Shown: piece after piece, positions 34,602 through 42,882 of the stretch
Layout: every line of letters begins with the position of its first letter
How positions within the stretch are numbered: position 1 is the first letter of the stretch
Source: Woodsholea maritima DSM 17123
Lineage (GTDB): Bacteria; Pseudomonadota; Alphaproteobacteria; Caulobacterales; Maricaulaceae
Assembly (NCBI RefSeq): GCF_000382325.1
Contig: NZ_KB908056.1
Location: 997,148-1,061,147 of the forward strand
DNA: 64,000 nucleotides
Reading direction: 5' to 3'
Made by a program: the position numbers and the translations under genes
Notes under the pieces: generated by a model
What the model was told of the DNA's origin: nothing
Database searches by the model: none
The model's input: only the letters and a program-made list of their open reading frames with translations

Positions 34602-35327
34602 GTGTCGCATCCCGGTTCATCCTCAGTCGTGGCCTTTGATCGGGATGGTCTGATCGGTTCGATGACGCGTCGTCATCGCTCTTTAAGGGCTGCGCGTTTA
34701 CGCAGTCTCTGGGTTCGCCGCGCGCGCTGGGCGATTGTGGCGGCGATAGTTTTGATTGGCGGACATTTAGCCTATCAGATTTTTATCGCGGGTCAGGCAC
34801 ACGGTCCGGCTTTGCCGCCTGCGCCGGTGAATGCCTCTGATAGGATTATCAATCCGCGCTTTACCGGGCGTGATGAAAAGGGCGTACCTTTTTTGGTGAC
34901 GGCGCAAAATGCGGTGCGCTTGCCGGGGTCTTTAGATCCGGTCGCGCAATTGAGCCAACCGATTTTCGTCTATGGTGAGCGGGTTAATGGCACAAGCAAG
35001 GACGGCTCTGAAGCGCGCGCGCGCCAGGGCGTTTATGATGCCAGAACGCGGGTGTTGATCCTCCGCCAGGATGTCGCTTTGGAGACACAATCCGGTTATA
35101 GCTTTGAAACCAACGCGGCCGATGTTCATCTCAATGAAAGCCGGGTTGAGGGCAACCAATATGTCTTTGGGCGTGCGCCCTGGGGTTTGATCAAGGCGGG
35201 GGGTTTTGAAGCCTTTGAGCAAGAAAATCGCATTGTTTTTAACAATGGGGTCAGAACCCGCCTATATGTAAATAATTCTGGTGCGCCGCAGGAGCGTCCA
35301 AAAAGTCAAGAGGGCCAAGAGCCATGA
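34602..35327 (+). CDS. lptC: LPS export periplasmic protein LptC
   Basis: A bitopic inner-membrane protein that passes LPS from LptBFG to LptA. It has 241 residues and a GTG start with GGAG upstream. An Arg-rich cytoplasmic N-terminus (TRRHRSLRAARLRSLWVRRARW) precedes one transmembrane segment (AIVAAIVLIGGHLAYQIF, about 44-62). The periplasmic beta-jellyroll carries the DUF1239-type segments INPRFTGRDEKGVPFLVTA and FETNAADVHLNESRVEG. The stop overlaps the lptA start (ATGA). Confidence 0.9.
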   Translation: MSHPGSSSVVAFDRDGLIGSMTRRHRSLRAARLRSLWVRRARWAIVAAIVLIGGHLAYQIFIAGQAHGPALPPAPVNASDRIINPRFTGRDEKGVPFLVTAQNAVRLPGSLDPVAQLSQPIFVYGERVNGTSKDGSEARARQGVYDARTRVLILRQDVALETQSGYSFETNAADVHLNESRVEGNQYVFGRAPWGLIKAGGFEAFEQENRIVFNNGVRTRLYVNNSGAPQERPKSQEGQEP

Positions 35328-35926
35328 GTTTGATGACCGTTATTGCCAGTGCGCTCTTGGCAAGTCATGTCGCCGCGCAAGCCACGCCTGAGGCCACACC
35401 CAAGCGGGTGCCTTTGGATGTGTCGGCGGAACGTGTTGAAGTGCTCGATCCCGATGGCATTGCGGTTTATACTGGTAATGTCAACGCGTTACGCGGTCCT
35501 GCACGCCTTCGTGCCGATCGCGTGGAGGTTCATTTCCAGCCCAGTGATAATGGTGGCATGGGCGAGGTGACACGCATTGTGGCACGCGGCGATGTTTTTT
35601 ATGTGACGGCTGAAGAGGTCGCGCGCGGTGATGAGGGCGAATATGACATCGCCACCGATACCATTGTTCTGACCGGCGATGTTGTCCTCACTCAGGGCTG
35701 TAACGTGTCGACGGGTCATCGCCTGACCGCGCGCGTTGAATCCGGTTACTCTCAGCTCGAAGGCAATGATCGCCGCGCGGGCCGGGTTCGTACAATTTTT
35801 TATAATGATGATAGCCAAGAAGGTGAGGCCGCGCCGCGTCCACAAAACCCTGAAGGCTGTGATCAACCTGTGGTTCCCGGTGGGGAGCCCCCAGCGTTTG
35901 ATGATGCGCCCGCCAGCGAAGGCTAA
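35324..35926 (+). CDS. lptA: LPS transport periplasmic protein LptA
   Basis: Bridges LPS across the periplasm. It has 200 residues with a short signal peptide (LMTVIASALLASHVAAQA). The OstA-like repeat strands are VSAERVEVLDPDGIAVYTGNVNALRGPARLRADRVEVHF, EVTRIVARGDVFYVT, and GDEGEYDIATDTIVLTGDVVLTQGCNVSTG. A Pro/Glu-rich tail of about 30 residues follows, and the two cysteines Cys125-like and Cys185-like may pair. Translationally coupled to lptC. Confidence 0.93.
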   Translation: MSLMTVIASALLASHVAAQATPEATPKRVPLDVSAERVEVLDPDGIAVYTGNVNALRGPARLRADRVEVHFQPSDNGGMGEVTRIVARGDVFYVTAEEVARGDEGEYDIATDTIVLTGDVVLTQGCNVSTGHRLTARVESGYSQLEGNDRRAGRVRTIFYNDDSQEGEAAPRPQNPEGCDQPVVPGGEPPAFDDAPASEG

Positions 35927-35971
35927 GCTTTCGTCCGTCTTTTCACGAAATTTTAGGCACAATGGTGTTCT

Positions 35972-36742
35972 ATGACCCAGACAGTCCCTCACTTTCAACG
36001 GGCTGAGCCCTCGACGTCCACGCAAACCGGCTTGGTGGTTGAGCATATCGGCAAAGCCTATCGTGGGCGTGTGGTCGTCAAGGAAGTGTCCTTGAGCCTG
36101 AAGCGCGGCGAGGTGGCCGGACTGTTAGGACCGAACGGGGCGGGTAAAACCACCTGTTTCTATATGATCACCGGGCTGATTTCAGCCGATTATGGACGCA
36201 TTATGCTCGACGGCGAGGACATCACACGCCTACCCATGTACCAGCGCGCGCGCTTGGGCATTGGGTATTTGCCGCAGGAAGCCTCGATCTTCCGCGGTCT
36301 GAGCGTGTATGAAAATGTCGAGGCCGTGGCCGAGATTTCTGAGCGTGATCGCACCAAGCGCGCCCAATTGGTTAATGAGCTGCTGCATGAGTTGCGCATT
36401 GATCATTTACGCGATGCGCCCGCGATGGCGTTGTCGGGCGGGGAGCGTCGGCGCGCCGAGATTGCGCGCGCTTTGGCCGCTCAGCCGAGTTTTATGCTGC
36501 TTGATGAGCCGTTCGCGGGGATTGATCCGGTAGCGATCAATGATATCCGCGATTTGATTTTGTTTCTGAAAAGCCGCGGGATTGGCATTTTGATCACCGA
36601 TCACAATGTGCGCGAGACTTTGGACATTACCGATCGCGCGACCATCATTCACCAGGGTGAGGTTCTGTTCGAAGGCGCGCCGGACGATGTCCGCGCCAAT
36701 GCCGATGTGCGTCGGGTCTATCTCGGCGAGCGATTCCACTAG
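35972..36742 (+). CDS. lptB: LPS export ABC transporter ATP-binding protein LptB
   Basis: Powers LPS extraction from the inner membrane as the ATPase of LptB2FGC. It has 256 residues, about 15 more than E. coli at the N-terminus. Walker A is GPNGAGKTT, Q-loop GYLPQEASIFRGL, signature LSGGERRRAEIARAL, Walker B FMLLDEPFAGIDP and H-loop LITDHNVRETLDI. It lies 45 bases after lptA and 8 bases before rpoN. lptF and lptG are not in the window, as usual. Confidence 0.97.
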   Translation: MTQTVPHFQRAEPSTSTQTGLVVEHIGKAYRGRVVVKEVSLSLKRGEVAGLLGPNGAGKTTCFYMITGLISADYGRIMLDGEDITRLPMYQRARLGIGYLPQEASIFRGLSVYENVEAVAEISERDRTKRAQLVNELLHELRIDHLRDAPAMALSGGERRRAEIARALAAQPSFMLLDEPFAGIDPVAINDIRDLILFLKSRGIGILITDHNVRETLDITDRATIIHQGEVLFEGAPDDVRANADVRRVYLGERFH

Positions 36743-36750
36743 GAGAGGTA

Positions 36751-38265
36751 ATGGCCGGGCTGAATCAAAAACTTGAGATCCGCCAAGGCCAGGGCCTCGT
36801 CATGACGCCCCAATTGCAGCAAGCGATTAAGCTGCTGCAATTGAACAATCTCGAACTGTCTGCCTATGTCGAAGAAGAGCTGGAGCGCAATCCTCTGCTA
36901 GAGCGCGATGAGCGCGAAGGCCAGGAAAGCGTCAGTGAGGCCGCCGAGCGCGAAGGCGCAGAGGCGCGCGCTGAGCGTGAAGAAGTCAGCTTTGATAGCC
37001 CCGCTCAGGCCGAAGATTCCCTCGATGCGGACCGTGAGACGCTGTATGACGATTCCAAAGCCGATATGGCGGGCGGTGCGGGCGATAGCTATGGCGCAGG
37101 CTCGACCGACTGGTCCAAAACCGGCAAAGGCGGTTCCCTAAGCGGGGAAGACTATGACGCGGCCGCCAATTCCAGCCGCGACAAAACCCTACGCGAACAT
37201 CTTCATGACCAATTGGCCGATATCGCCTTTGATGTGCGCGATCGCCTGGTCGCGGCGCATCTGATCGACTTGGCCGATGATGATGGTTATATGCGCGCCG
37301 ATCTGGATGAGACGGCAGAGAAGCTGGGCATTACCCGTTCTGAAGTTGAAGAAGTGCTCTGCCGCTTGCAACAGCTTGAACCGGCCGGGGTCATGGCGTG
37401 CTCGCTACAAGAATGTTTGGCGCTGCAGCTGAAAGAGAAAAATCGCCTTGATCCGGCGATGGCCGCCTTGATTGATCATCTGGTGATCCTGGCCAAGCAT
37501 GATTATGTGCGCCTTCGTGAAATTTGCGGCGTTGATCAAGAAGACCTGGAAGACATGATTGCGGAATTGCGCGCGCTGACGCCCAAGCCAGGTCTGGCCT
37601 TCGGCAGCGATAATACCCGCGCGATTGAGCCGGATGTGTTTGTGCGCGAGCGTCCAGATTATGGCTGGGCGGTGGAGCTCAATACCGATACCTTGCCGCG
37701 GGTTCTGGTGAATAATCAGTATTTTGCCGAGATTTCTACCGCCGCGCGTTCGGATGAGGAAAAAGTCTTCATCTCAGAATGTTCGCAAAATGCCTCTTGG
37801 CTGGTCAAAAGCCTGGAACAACGCGCGCGCACGATTTTGAAAGTCGCCAGTGAGATTGTGCGCCAGCAAGATGCGTTTCTGGCCAAGGGCGTGGCTTGGC
37901 TGCGGCCTTTGAATTTGAAAACCGTCGCGGACGCTGTGGGCATGCATGAGTCTACCGTCAGCCGTGTGACCTCTAACAAATATGTCGCCACGCCGCGCGG
38001 CCTGTTTGAGATGAAATATTTCTTTACCTCGTCCATTGCCTCTGCCGATGGCGGCGAAGCCTATTCGGCTGAGGCTGTGCGCTATCGCATCAAGGCGATG
38101 ATTGAATGCGAAACAATTGATGATGTCTTGTCGGATGATAAAATTGTTGAGCGTTTATTGAGTGATGGCATTGATATTGCCCGGCGCACGGTGGCCAAAT
38201 ATCGTGAGGCGATGAATATTCCGTCCTCGGTGCAAAGACGGCGCATCTTAAAGCGATCTGCATAA
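36751..38265 (+). CDS. rpoN: RNA polymerase sigma-54 factor
   Basis: Directs transcription from -24/-12 promoters with enhancer-binding activators. It has 504 residues. The Gln/Leu-rich region I (LNQKLEIRQGQGLVMTPQLQQAIKLLQLNNLEL) is intact, followed by an acidic region II of about 80 residues. The core-binding domain follows, then the HTH (LKTVADAVGMHESTVSRVTSNKYVATPRGLFEMKYFF), and the RpoN box appears as ARRTVAKYREAMNIPSS near the end. GGAGAGG precedes the ATG. Directly follows lptB, the conserved alphaproteobacterial order. Confidence 0.98.
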   Translation: MAGLNQKLEIRQGQGLVMTPQLQQAIKLLQLNNLELSAYVEEELERNPLLERDEREGQESVSEAAEREGAEARAEREEVSFDSPAQAEDSLDADRETLYDDSKADMAGGAGDSYGAGSTDWSKTGKGGSLSGEDYDAAANSSRDKTLREHLHDQLADIAFDVRDRLVAAHLIDLADDDGYMRADLDETAEKLGITRSEVEEVLCRLQQLEPAGVMACSLQECLALQLKEKNRLDPAMAALIDHLVILAKHDYVRLREICGVDQEDLEDMIAELRALTPKPGLAFGSDNTRAIEPDVFVRERPDYGWAVELNTDTLPRVLVNNQYFAEISTAARSDEEKVFISECSQNASWLVKSLEQRARTILKVASEIVRQQDAFLAKGVAWLRPLNLKTVADAVGMHESTVSRVTSNKYVATPRGLFEMKYFFTSSIASADGGEAYSAEAVRYRIKAMIECETIDDVLSDDKIVERLLSDGIDIARRTVAKYREAMNIPSSVQRRRILKRSA

Positions 38266-38427
38266 AGATTAAATCTGAGATTTCATTGGCTTTTAACGCT
38301 GTCACACGATTGACACCAATCTTATACTCTCGCTAGGCTCTAATAGTCCTCTTATATCAAGAGGCCCTAAGCATTGCTCTCGGGATTGAGCATTCAATTC
38401 TCGGCGCTTAGCCAAAATGGAGCTGCC

Positions 38428-39054
38428 ATGCATATTCAATTCGTTTCCAAAGGCATTGATGTCTCTCCTGCGCTGCGTGAACGCATCGAAGCGCGCATCG
38501 AGGAGGGGGTTGCCAAATATTTCAACCGCCCCGGTGAGGCCTATATCGTGGCCACCCGTGAGGGCTCGGGGTTCAAGGTGGATTGTTCGCTTCACCTGCC
38601 CTCTGGGGCCTTCCTTCAAGCGCATGATACGGCCAATGACGCCTATGCGGCCGCTGAAGGGGCAGTGATCCATCTGGAGAAACGATTACGGCGCTATAAA
38701 CGTCGCCTGAAAGATCACCATACCGAAACCAAGGCGGAATTGCCGGCTGAAGAAACCCCGATCCTTATTCTGCGCGATGAACGCGAGTCCTATGCGGCCT
38801 ATGAGGATGAGGCAGGCGATCACGGCGCAAATGGGTCCAAGGGTGTGGACGAACCGATCATCGTTGCTGAAAAAGTCGGCGAGCTAAAGACGATGACTGT
38901 AGGTTTTGCAGTGCTCGAAATGGGTCTGGTAGATGCCCCTTTCTTGTTGTTTCGTAACGCAGCTCACGGCGGGCTCAATGTTGTTTACCGTCGTCCAGAT
39001 GGACATGTGGGGTGGATTGATCCCTCAAGGGGGGCTAAAGACAGCGCGGCATAG
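38428..39054 (+). CDS. hpf: Long-form ribosome hibernation promoting factor
   Basis: Binds the 30S subunit and dimerises 70S ribosomes to 100S particles in stationary phase. The ATG at 38428 follows GGAG and gives 208 residues. The N-terminal domain runs MHIQFVSKGIDVSPALRERIEARIEE to AEGAVIHLEKRLRRYKRRLKDHH. The C-terminal dimerisation domain is present (IIVAEKVGELKTMTVGFAVLEMGLVDAPFLLFRNAAHGGLNVVYRRPDGHVGWIDP), hence the long form. It lies 160 bases after rpoN and 30 before ptsN. Confidence 0.96.
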   Translation: MHIQFVSKGIDVSPALRERIEARIEEGVAKYFNRPGEAYIVATREGSGFKVDCSLHLPSGAFLQAHDTANDAYAAAEGAVIHLEKRLRRYKRRLKDHHTETKAELPAEETPILILRDERESYAAYEDEAGDHGANGSKGVDEPIIVAEKVGELKTMTVGFAVLEMGLVDAPFLLFRNAAHGGLNVVYRRPDGHVGWIDPSRGAKDSAA

Positions 39055-39084
39055 AGGGTCGATGACCCGTAACAAAGGCGCGTT

Positions 39085-39555
39085 ATGAGCTTAAGTGAAC
39101 TCATTCCACAAGGCGGCGTGGTCGCAGATCTTCCTGCGACCTCGCGTAAGCAAGTCCTGCATTCCATGGCCGATCTGGCCGAGCGTGTCTATGGCACGCC
39201 GGCCCGTCCGGTCCTCGAAGCGGTGATGGAGCGTGAGCGCTTGGGCTCAACCGGGATTGGGGATGGTGTCGCCATCCCCCATGCCCGCACCAGTCATGTT
39301 GACCGGGTCTGCGGGGTGTTTGCCCGCTTAAAGCATCCGGTGGATTTTGACTCCGTCGACAGTCGTCCTGCCGATTTGATTTTCCTGCTGCTGGCCCCTG
39401 AAGATGCGGGCGCAGAGCATTTGAAGGCGCTGGCCAAAATCTCGCGTCTTTTCCGTCGTCAGGACTTTCGTCAGGCCCTGCGCGCTGCGCCCAGTGCCGA
39501 TGCCATCCAAGCCCTCCTTCATGAAAGCGATGCGCAAAGCAGTAATGCGGCTTAA
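39085..39555 (+). CDS. ptsN: Nitrogen PTS enzyme IIA (EIIA-Ntr)
   Basis: Phosphorylated regulator of the nitrogen PTS, controlling potassium, nitrogen and stress responses rather than sugar uptake. It has 156 residues. The phosphorylated histidine is His66 in GVAIPHARTSHVDRVCG, with STGIGDGVAIPHA as family signature. HLKALAKISRLFRRQDFRQALR closes the fold. It follows rpoN and hpf as in most alphaproteobacteria. Its phosphate chain partners ptsP and NPr are not in this segment; an HPr is encoded at 47.6 kb. Confidence 0.97.
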   Translation: MSLSELIPQGGVVADLPATSRKQVLHSMADLAERVYGTPARPVLEAVMERERLGSTGIGDGVAIPHARTSHVDRVCGVFARLKHPVDFDSVDSRPADLIFLLLAPEDAGAEHLKALAKISRLFRRQDFRQALRAAPSADAIQALLHESDAQSSNAA

Positions 39556-39649
39556 TCGGCGATCTTTTTTAAGACGCTGATGATTGTCCTTTGCGCCAAT
39601 TGCCGCCATTGTAGCGCTCTCTGGCCGGGGGTAAGAGGATAGGGCTCAC

Positions 39650-40771
39650 ATGGCGGACACTGTGATCATCGTGATCGCGGCAATGGCGTTTGCGATCGGC
39701 CTGTTTAGCGCCCTACAATTGGCCTTGCGTCATTCCTGGGCCAGTTCCCCGACCCTGCCCTTAGCGATTTTCCTTATTCTGTGCGCGCTGTCGGCGGGCG
39801 GGACGATTTTGGGCCCGATGGGCACTTATACCCAAATGCCCTGGTTGATCGGTTTGATTTGGGTAACGTCCCTCTTCTATGGTCCCGCGATTTTGGCCTA
39901 TGTGCGTGCGATGACCACAACCCCCGATCAGGTCTGGACCTTGAAGCGGGTGGGGATGCTGTCCGCGCCGGCGATCCTTGCAGCCCTGTTGGCGAGTGTA
40001 TTTTTCATCTTACCGGCCCAAACCCAGCTGGGCATTTATAATGGCCAATCCCAAGGTGCCGTCGCTTGGCTGGAGCTGGGCTTTATTGCGCTGTTCTTGA
40101 TCGTCACCTTAGGCTATCTGGGTGAAGCCTTTCGGGCCCTGTCGCGTCATATGCGCCATGTGCGTGAGGTGTTTTCCAATATCGAAGATCGCACGCTCAA
40201 TTGGCTACGCTGGCTGTTGATTGTTATGCTGTTGGCCTGGGCCTGGGGCATGATTAAATCCGCGATCGGCTTTAATGCCGATCAGGCTGCGGGTTTAGAT
40301 ATTGCCGGTGGGGTGATGGAGCTGGTTTGGATCGGGGCGGTGGGCTTGTTTGGCACCTGGCAGCGTCCGATTTTCACCGGTGAAACGGCGATTGAAAGCG
40401 AAGCGGGGGTGGCGGAGAAATATGCGCGCTCCTCTCTGCCCGATGAGCGTCAACATGAAATCGCTCAGAAACTGGATCGGATCATGCGTGCCGAGACCCT
40501 CTATCGCGATCCCTTACTGTCGCTGTCGACTTTGGCGCGCCGTTTAGGCGTCAGCGCCAATCATCTCTCCCAGACGCTTAATGATCATCTAGGCGTGAGC
40601 TTTTTTGATTATATCAATCGGCTGCGGGTTGAGGAGGCGCTCACCGAGATCCGCGAGAGCGAGGCCTCCTTGTTGACCATTGCCTATGGGGTGGGATTTA
40701 ACTCGCGCTCGACCTTTAATGCCGCGGTCAAGAAGCATACCGGTAAAGCGCCGAGTGCATTTCGGCAATAA
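39650..40771 (+). CDS. Membrane-integrated AraC-family transcriptional regulator
   Basis: A 373-residue protein with about seven hydrophobic segments in residues 1-240 and a cytoplasmic AraC/XylS DNA-binding domain in the last 100. The first HTH is LSLSTLARRLGVSANHLSQTLNDHLG, and the second is SLLTIAYGVGFNSRSTFNAAVKKHTGKAPSAFRQ, the family signature. The layout is that of membrane-bound AraC regulators, which sense an unknown signal from within the membrane. Its likely target is the mipA gene 137 bases downstream, as such pairs are common; that is inference. Confidence 0.9.
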   Translation: MADTVIIVIAAMAFAIGLFSALQLALRHSWASSPTLPLAIFLILCALSAGGTILGPMGTYTQMPWLIGLIWVTSLFYGPAILAYVRAMTTTPDQVWTLKRVGMLSAPAILAALLASVFFILPAQTQLGIYNGQSQGAVAWLELGFIALFLIVTLGYLGEAFRALSRHMRHVREVFSNIEDRTLNWLRWLLIVMLLAWAWGMIKSAIGFNADQAAGLDIAGGVMELVWIGAVGLFGTWQRPIFTGETAIESEAGVAEKYARSSLPDERQHEIAQKLDRIMRAETLYRDPLLSLSTLARRLGVSANHLSQTLNDHLGVSFFDYINRLRVEEALTEIRESEASLLTIAYGVGFNSRSTFNAAVKKHTGKAPSAFRQ

Positions 40772-40908
40772 CGGTTTTTCATAATTATTTCAGACCATTA
40801 AGCGTGTGATCCTATCGGTTCGGACACGCGGTTCTGTCCGATTGGACCCATCCGGACGACGCAGATGTCTTGGCCACGCTACACCCTGGCTATCGCTTGA
40901 TAACAGGT

Positions 40909-41709
40909 ATGGAAAGACACACGCTCATGACCTCTTCCTTCATTCCCTTCGTCACTATGTTGGGTTTTGCGCTTTGCTCGACAAGCGCTTTGGCGCAGGC
41001 CGAGCCCGCATCCGAACGCACCTTGTTGCTCGGGGCGGGGGCTTATGTCAGTACGAACCCTTATACCGGGGCCGATGATACGGTTGAAACCGGGCTGTTG
41101 CCCTTCTTCGTCTATAAGACGGATCGGTTTAATATTGACCTTTCTGGGCTGAGTGTTACGGCCTTTGAGGTCAATGGCTTCACCCTTGAAGGCCGCTTGA
41201 GCCCACGATATCTGCTGGTTGATCCGGGCGAGATTCAGGCCTTTAAAACCCTTAAGCGTGATATCGGCCTGGATGCCGGGATCAAAGTCACCCGAACTAT
41301 GGGCGGGTTTGAGTTCAGCGCGGAATATCTTCATGACGTGGTGGGCGAGACCAAGGGCGGCGAAGCCAATCTGGTTGCCGCCTATGGTTTTAGCCCAATG
41401 GAGCGCATGACCGTGGGGGTTGCGGGCACGCTGTCTTGGAAAGACAGTGAGCTGGCCACCTGGCTCTATGGTATCCGCCGCGAGGATGGGCTGAGCTATC
41501 GCTATGAATTTGGTGACACGCCGAACACGCCTTCTAAGGGGGTATTCGTACCCAGCCTGGGCGTGCAAATGCGCTATCAACTCACCGAGCGTTTGAGCGT
41601 GTTCACCGCCGCTCAGGTGGAGATCTATAATTCCGACATCACCGATAGTCCCTTGATGAAGGAAGACTATAGCGCCAGCGGTTTTATCAGCCTGGTTCGG
41701 CAGTTCTAA
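40909..41709 (+). CDS. MipA/OmpV family outer membrane protein
   Basis: A 266-residue outer-membrane beta-barrel. The ATG at 40909 gives a signal peptide with a charged n-region (MERHTLMTSSFIPFVTMLGFALCSTSALAQA); the ATG at 40927 would leave no positive charge. Alternating aromatic strands include LLPFFVYKTDRFNIDLSGLS, LSPRYLLVDPGEI, FEFSAEYLHDVVGETKGGEANLVAAYGF and a final strand ending in Phe (SASGFISLVRQF). Members scaffold murein enzymes or act in outer-membrane permeability. Downstream of a membrane AraC regulator and 3 bases before the next gene. Confidence 0.88.
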   Translation: MERHTLMTSSFIPFVTMLGFALCSTSALAQAEPASERTLLLGAGAYVSTNPYTGADDTVETGLLPFFVYKTDRFNIDLSGLSVTAFEVNGFTLEGRLSPRYLLVDPGEIQAFKTLKRDIGLDAGIKVTRTMGGFEFSAEYLHDVVGETKGGEANLVAAYGFSPMERMTVGVAGTLSWKDSELATWLYGIRREDGLSYRYEFGDTPNTPSKGVFVPSLGVQMRYQLTERLSVFTAAQVEIYNSDITDSPLMKEDYSASGFISLVRQF

Positions 41710-41712
41710 GCC

Positions 41713-42504
41713 ATGGCAGTACAAGTCTATAAAGATGAGGATGATGAGGGGGCGGGCGCGTTCTGGCGCGATACCGCCGTCATCCTCGGGTTATGGCTAA
41801 GCGTTGTCATACCCATGACCGTGCTGGCCTGGGGCGTGGCCCCCCGCCTGATGCAGCCTGATGACCCCTTGAAAGGGTTAACCTTTTGGACATTGATTGT
41901 GGTGGGGATGGCCTGGCAAATGGTCGTGTCTATCCTGGTCTTGCGGTGTGAGGGCGTGGCCTTGACCTGGCCATCGTTAAAAGATCGGTTGTGGCTTGGC
42001 GCACCGATCTGGCGTCCAACGGGGCAAAAAGTGTGGATCGCGTTGCTTGTGATCCCGGTCTTTGTTGTCATCGGCCTTATCGGGGATGAGGGGGTCACGC
42101 ATCTCTTTGATCAAAGCGCTCTGGCCCAGACGTTAAGGGCGATCACGCCCAGCTATGCGATGATTGAAAATCTGGACCAACCGGCCGCGTTCGGGCGCTG
42201 GGATATTCTGGGCCTGGTTCTGGTCTCAAGTCTCTTCAATTACATTCTGGGCGAAGCGTTTTTCTTTCACGGTATACTCTTACCGCGTATGGAAAAGGCC
42301 TGGGGGCGTTGGGCGTGGCTGGGCAATGGCCTGTTGTTTACGGGCTATCATGTCCATAAATTTTGGATGCTGCCGGGCCTACTGATCAGCTGTTTATGTT
42401 ACAGCCTGCCCTCGCAAATCTTTCGTTCAAACTGGTTTGCCCTTGTGATCCACGGGATTGAAGGGCTCTTTTTGGTGGTTGCTGTCCTTATGGTCATCAC
42501 CTGA
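41713..42504 (+). CDS. CPBP-like membrane protein with incomplete active-site motif
   Basis: A 263-residue protein with about six hydrophobic segments. ILGEAFFFHGILLPRM stands where CPBP proteins carry EExxxR: only one Glu is kept and the Arg position is shifted. FTGYHVHKFW supplies the histidine helix, and VIHGIEGLFLV partly matches HxxxN. It may be a divergent or non-catalytic CPBP protein. It begins 3 bases after the MipA stop and ends at a strong terminator, so the two are co-transcribed. Confidence 0.7.
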   Translation: MAVQVYKDEDDEGAGAFWRDTAVILGLWLSVVIPMTVLAWGVAPRLMQPDDPLKGLTFWTLIVVGMAWQMVVSILVLRCEGVALTWPSLKDRLWLGAPIWRPTGQKVWIALLVIPVFVVIGLIGDEGVTHLFDQSALAQTLRAITPSYAMIENLDQPAAFGRWDILGLVLVSSLFNYILGEAFFFHGILLPRMEKAWGRWAWLGNGLLFTGYHVHKFWMLPGLLISCLCYSLPSQIFRSNWFALVIHGIEGLFLVVAVLMVIT

Positions 42505-42513
42505 CATCCACTT

Positions 42514-42546
42514 AAAGCCCCCGGCGTGCCGGGGGCTTTCTTTTTT
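42514..42546 (+). terminator. Rho-independent terminator of the mipA-CPBP pair
   Basis: AAAGCCCCCGGC, loop GT, GCCGGGGGCTTT, then CTTTTTT. It lies 10 bases after the CPBP stop and overlaps the stop of the convergent DUF1150 gene, for which it may act in reverse with a short T tract. Confidence 0.9.
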
Positions 42547-42802
42547 AGTGGACGCTGACAGGATGAGCGCCGTTCTGGCGTGAGACCGCAAAGGCCAAAT
42601 CGCGGTCAGAAAAGATCGCCACCCGTTCTCCATCTTCATTATGAACCGCATAGAGCGCAGCATGATCGCCCAGCGCATCCAGCTGGGCGTTAATTTCACT
42701 TTGCGTGATTTCATCACGCACGTCATCCACAGTAATCTGGCGAACATAGACTAAAGGTTCGCCGTCCAAGACCGTCTCTGTATGATCTGTATTAAGGCTC
42801 AT
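42545..42802 (-). CDS. DUF1150 family protein
   Basis: An 85-residue alphaproteobacterial protein of unknown function. GEPLVYVRQITVDDV, ALYAVHNEDGERVAIFSDRDLAFAVSRQNGAHPVSVH is the full DUF1150 pattern; the closing PVSVH is characteristic. In other genomes it often sits beside a small heat-shock protein gene, not seen here. It ends inside the convergent terminator. Confidence 0.9.
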   Translation of the reverse strand: MSLNTDHTETVLDGEPLVYVRQITVDDVRDEITQSEINAQLDALGDHAALYAVHNEDGERVAIFSDRDLAFAVSRQNGAHPVSVH

Positions 42803-42882
42803 GGTCTAAACCCTCCTTCGTCGTTAGATAAAACGTGGGCGCTTATCAAGAGACCTGCAAGGGGGGGCGCTGTAGGATCGTT

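Noticed and set aside
40821-40840. CGGACA/TGTCCG inverted repeat between the AraC and MipA genes as an operator
   Set aside because: Only six pairs with an eight-base loop in GC-rich DNA; too weak to claim without comparison.
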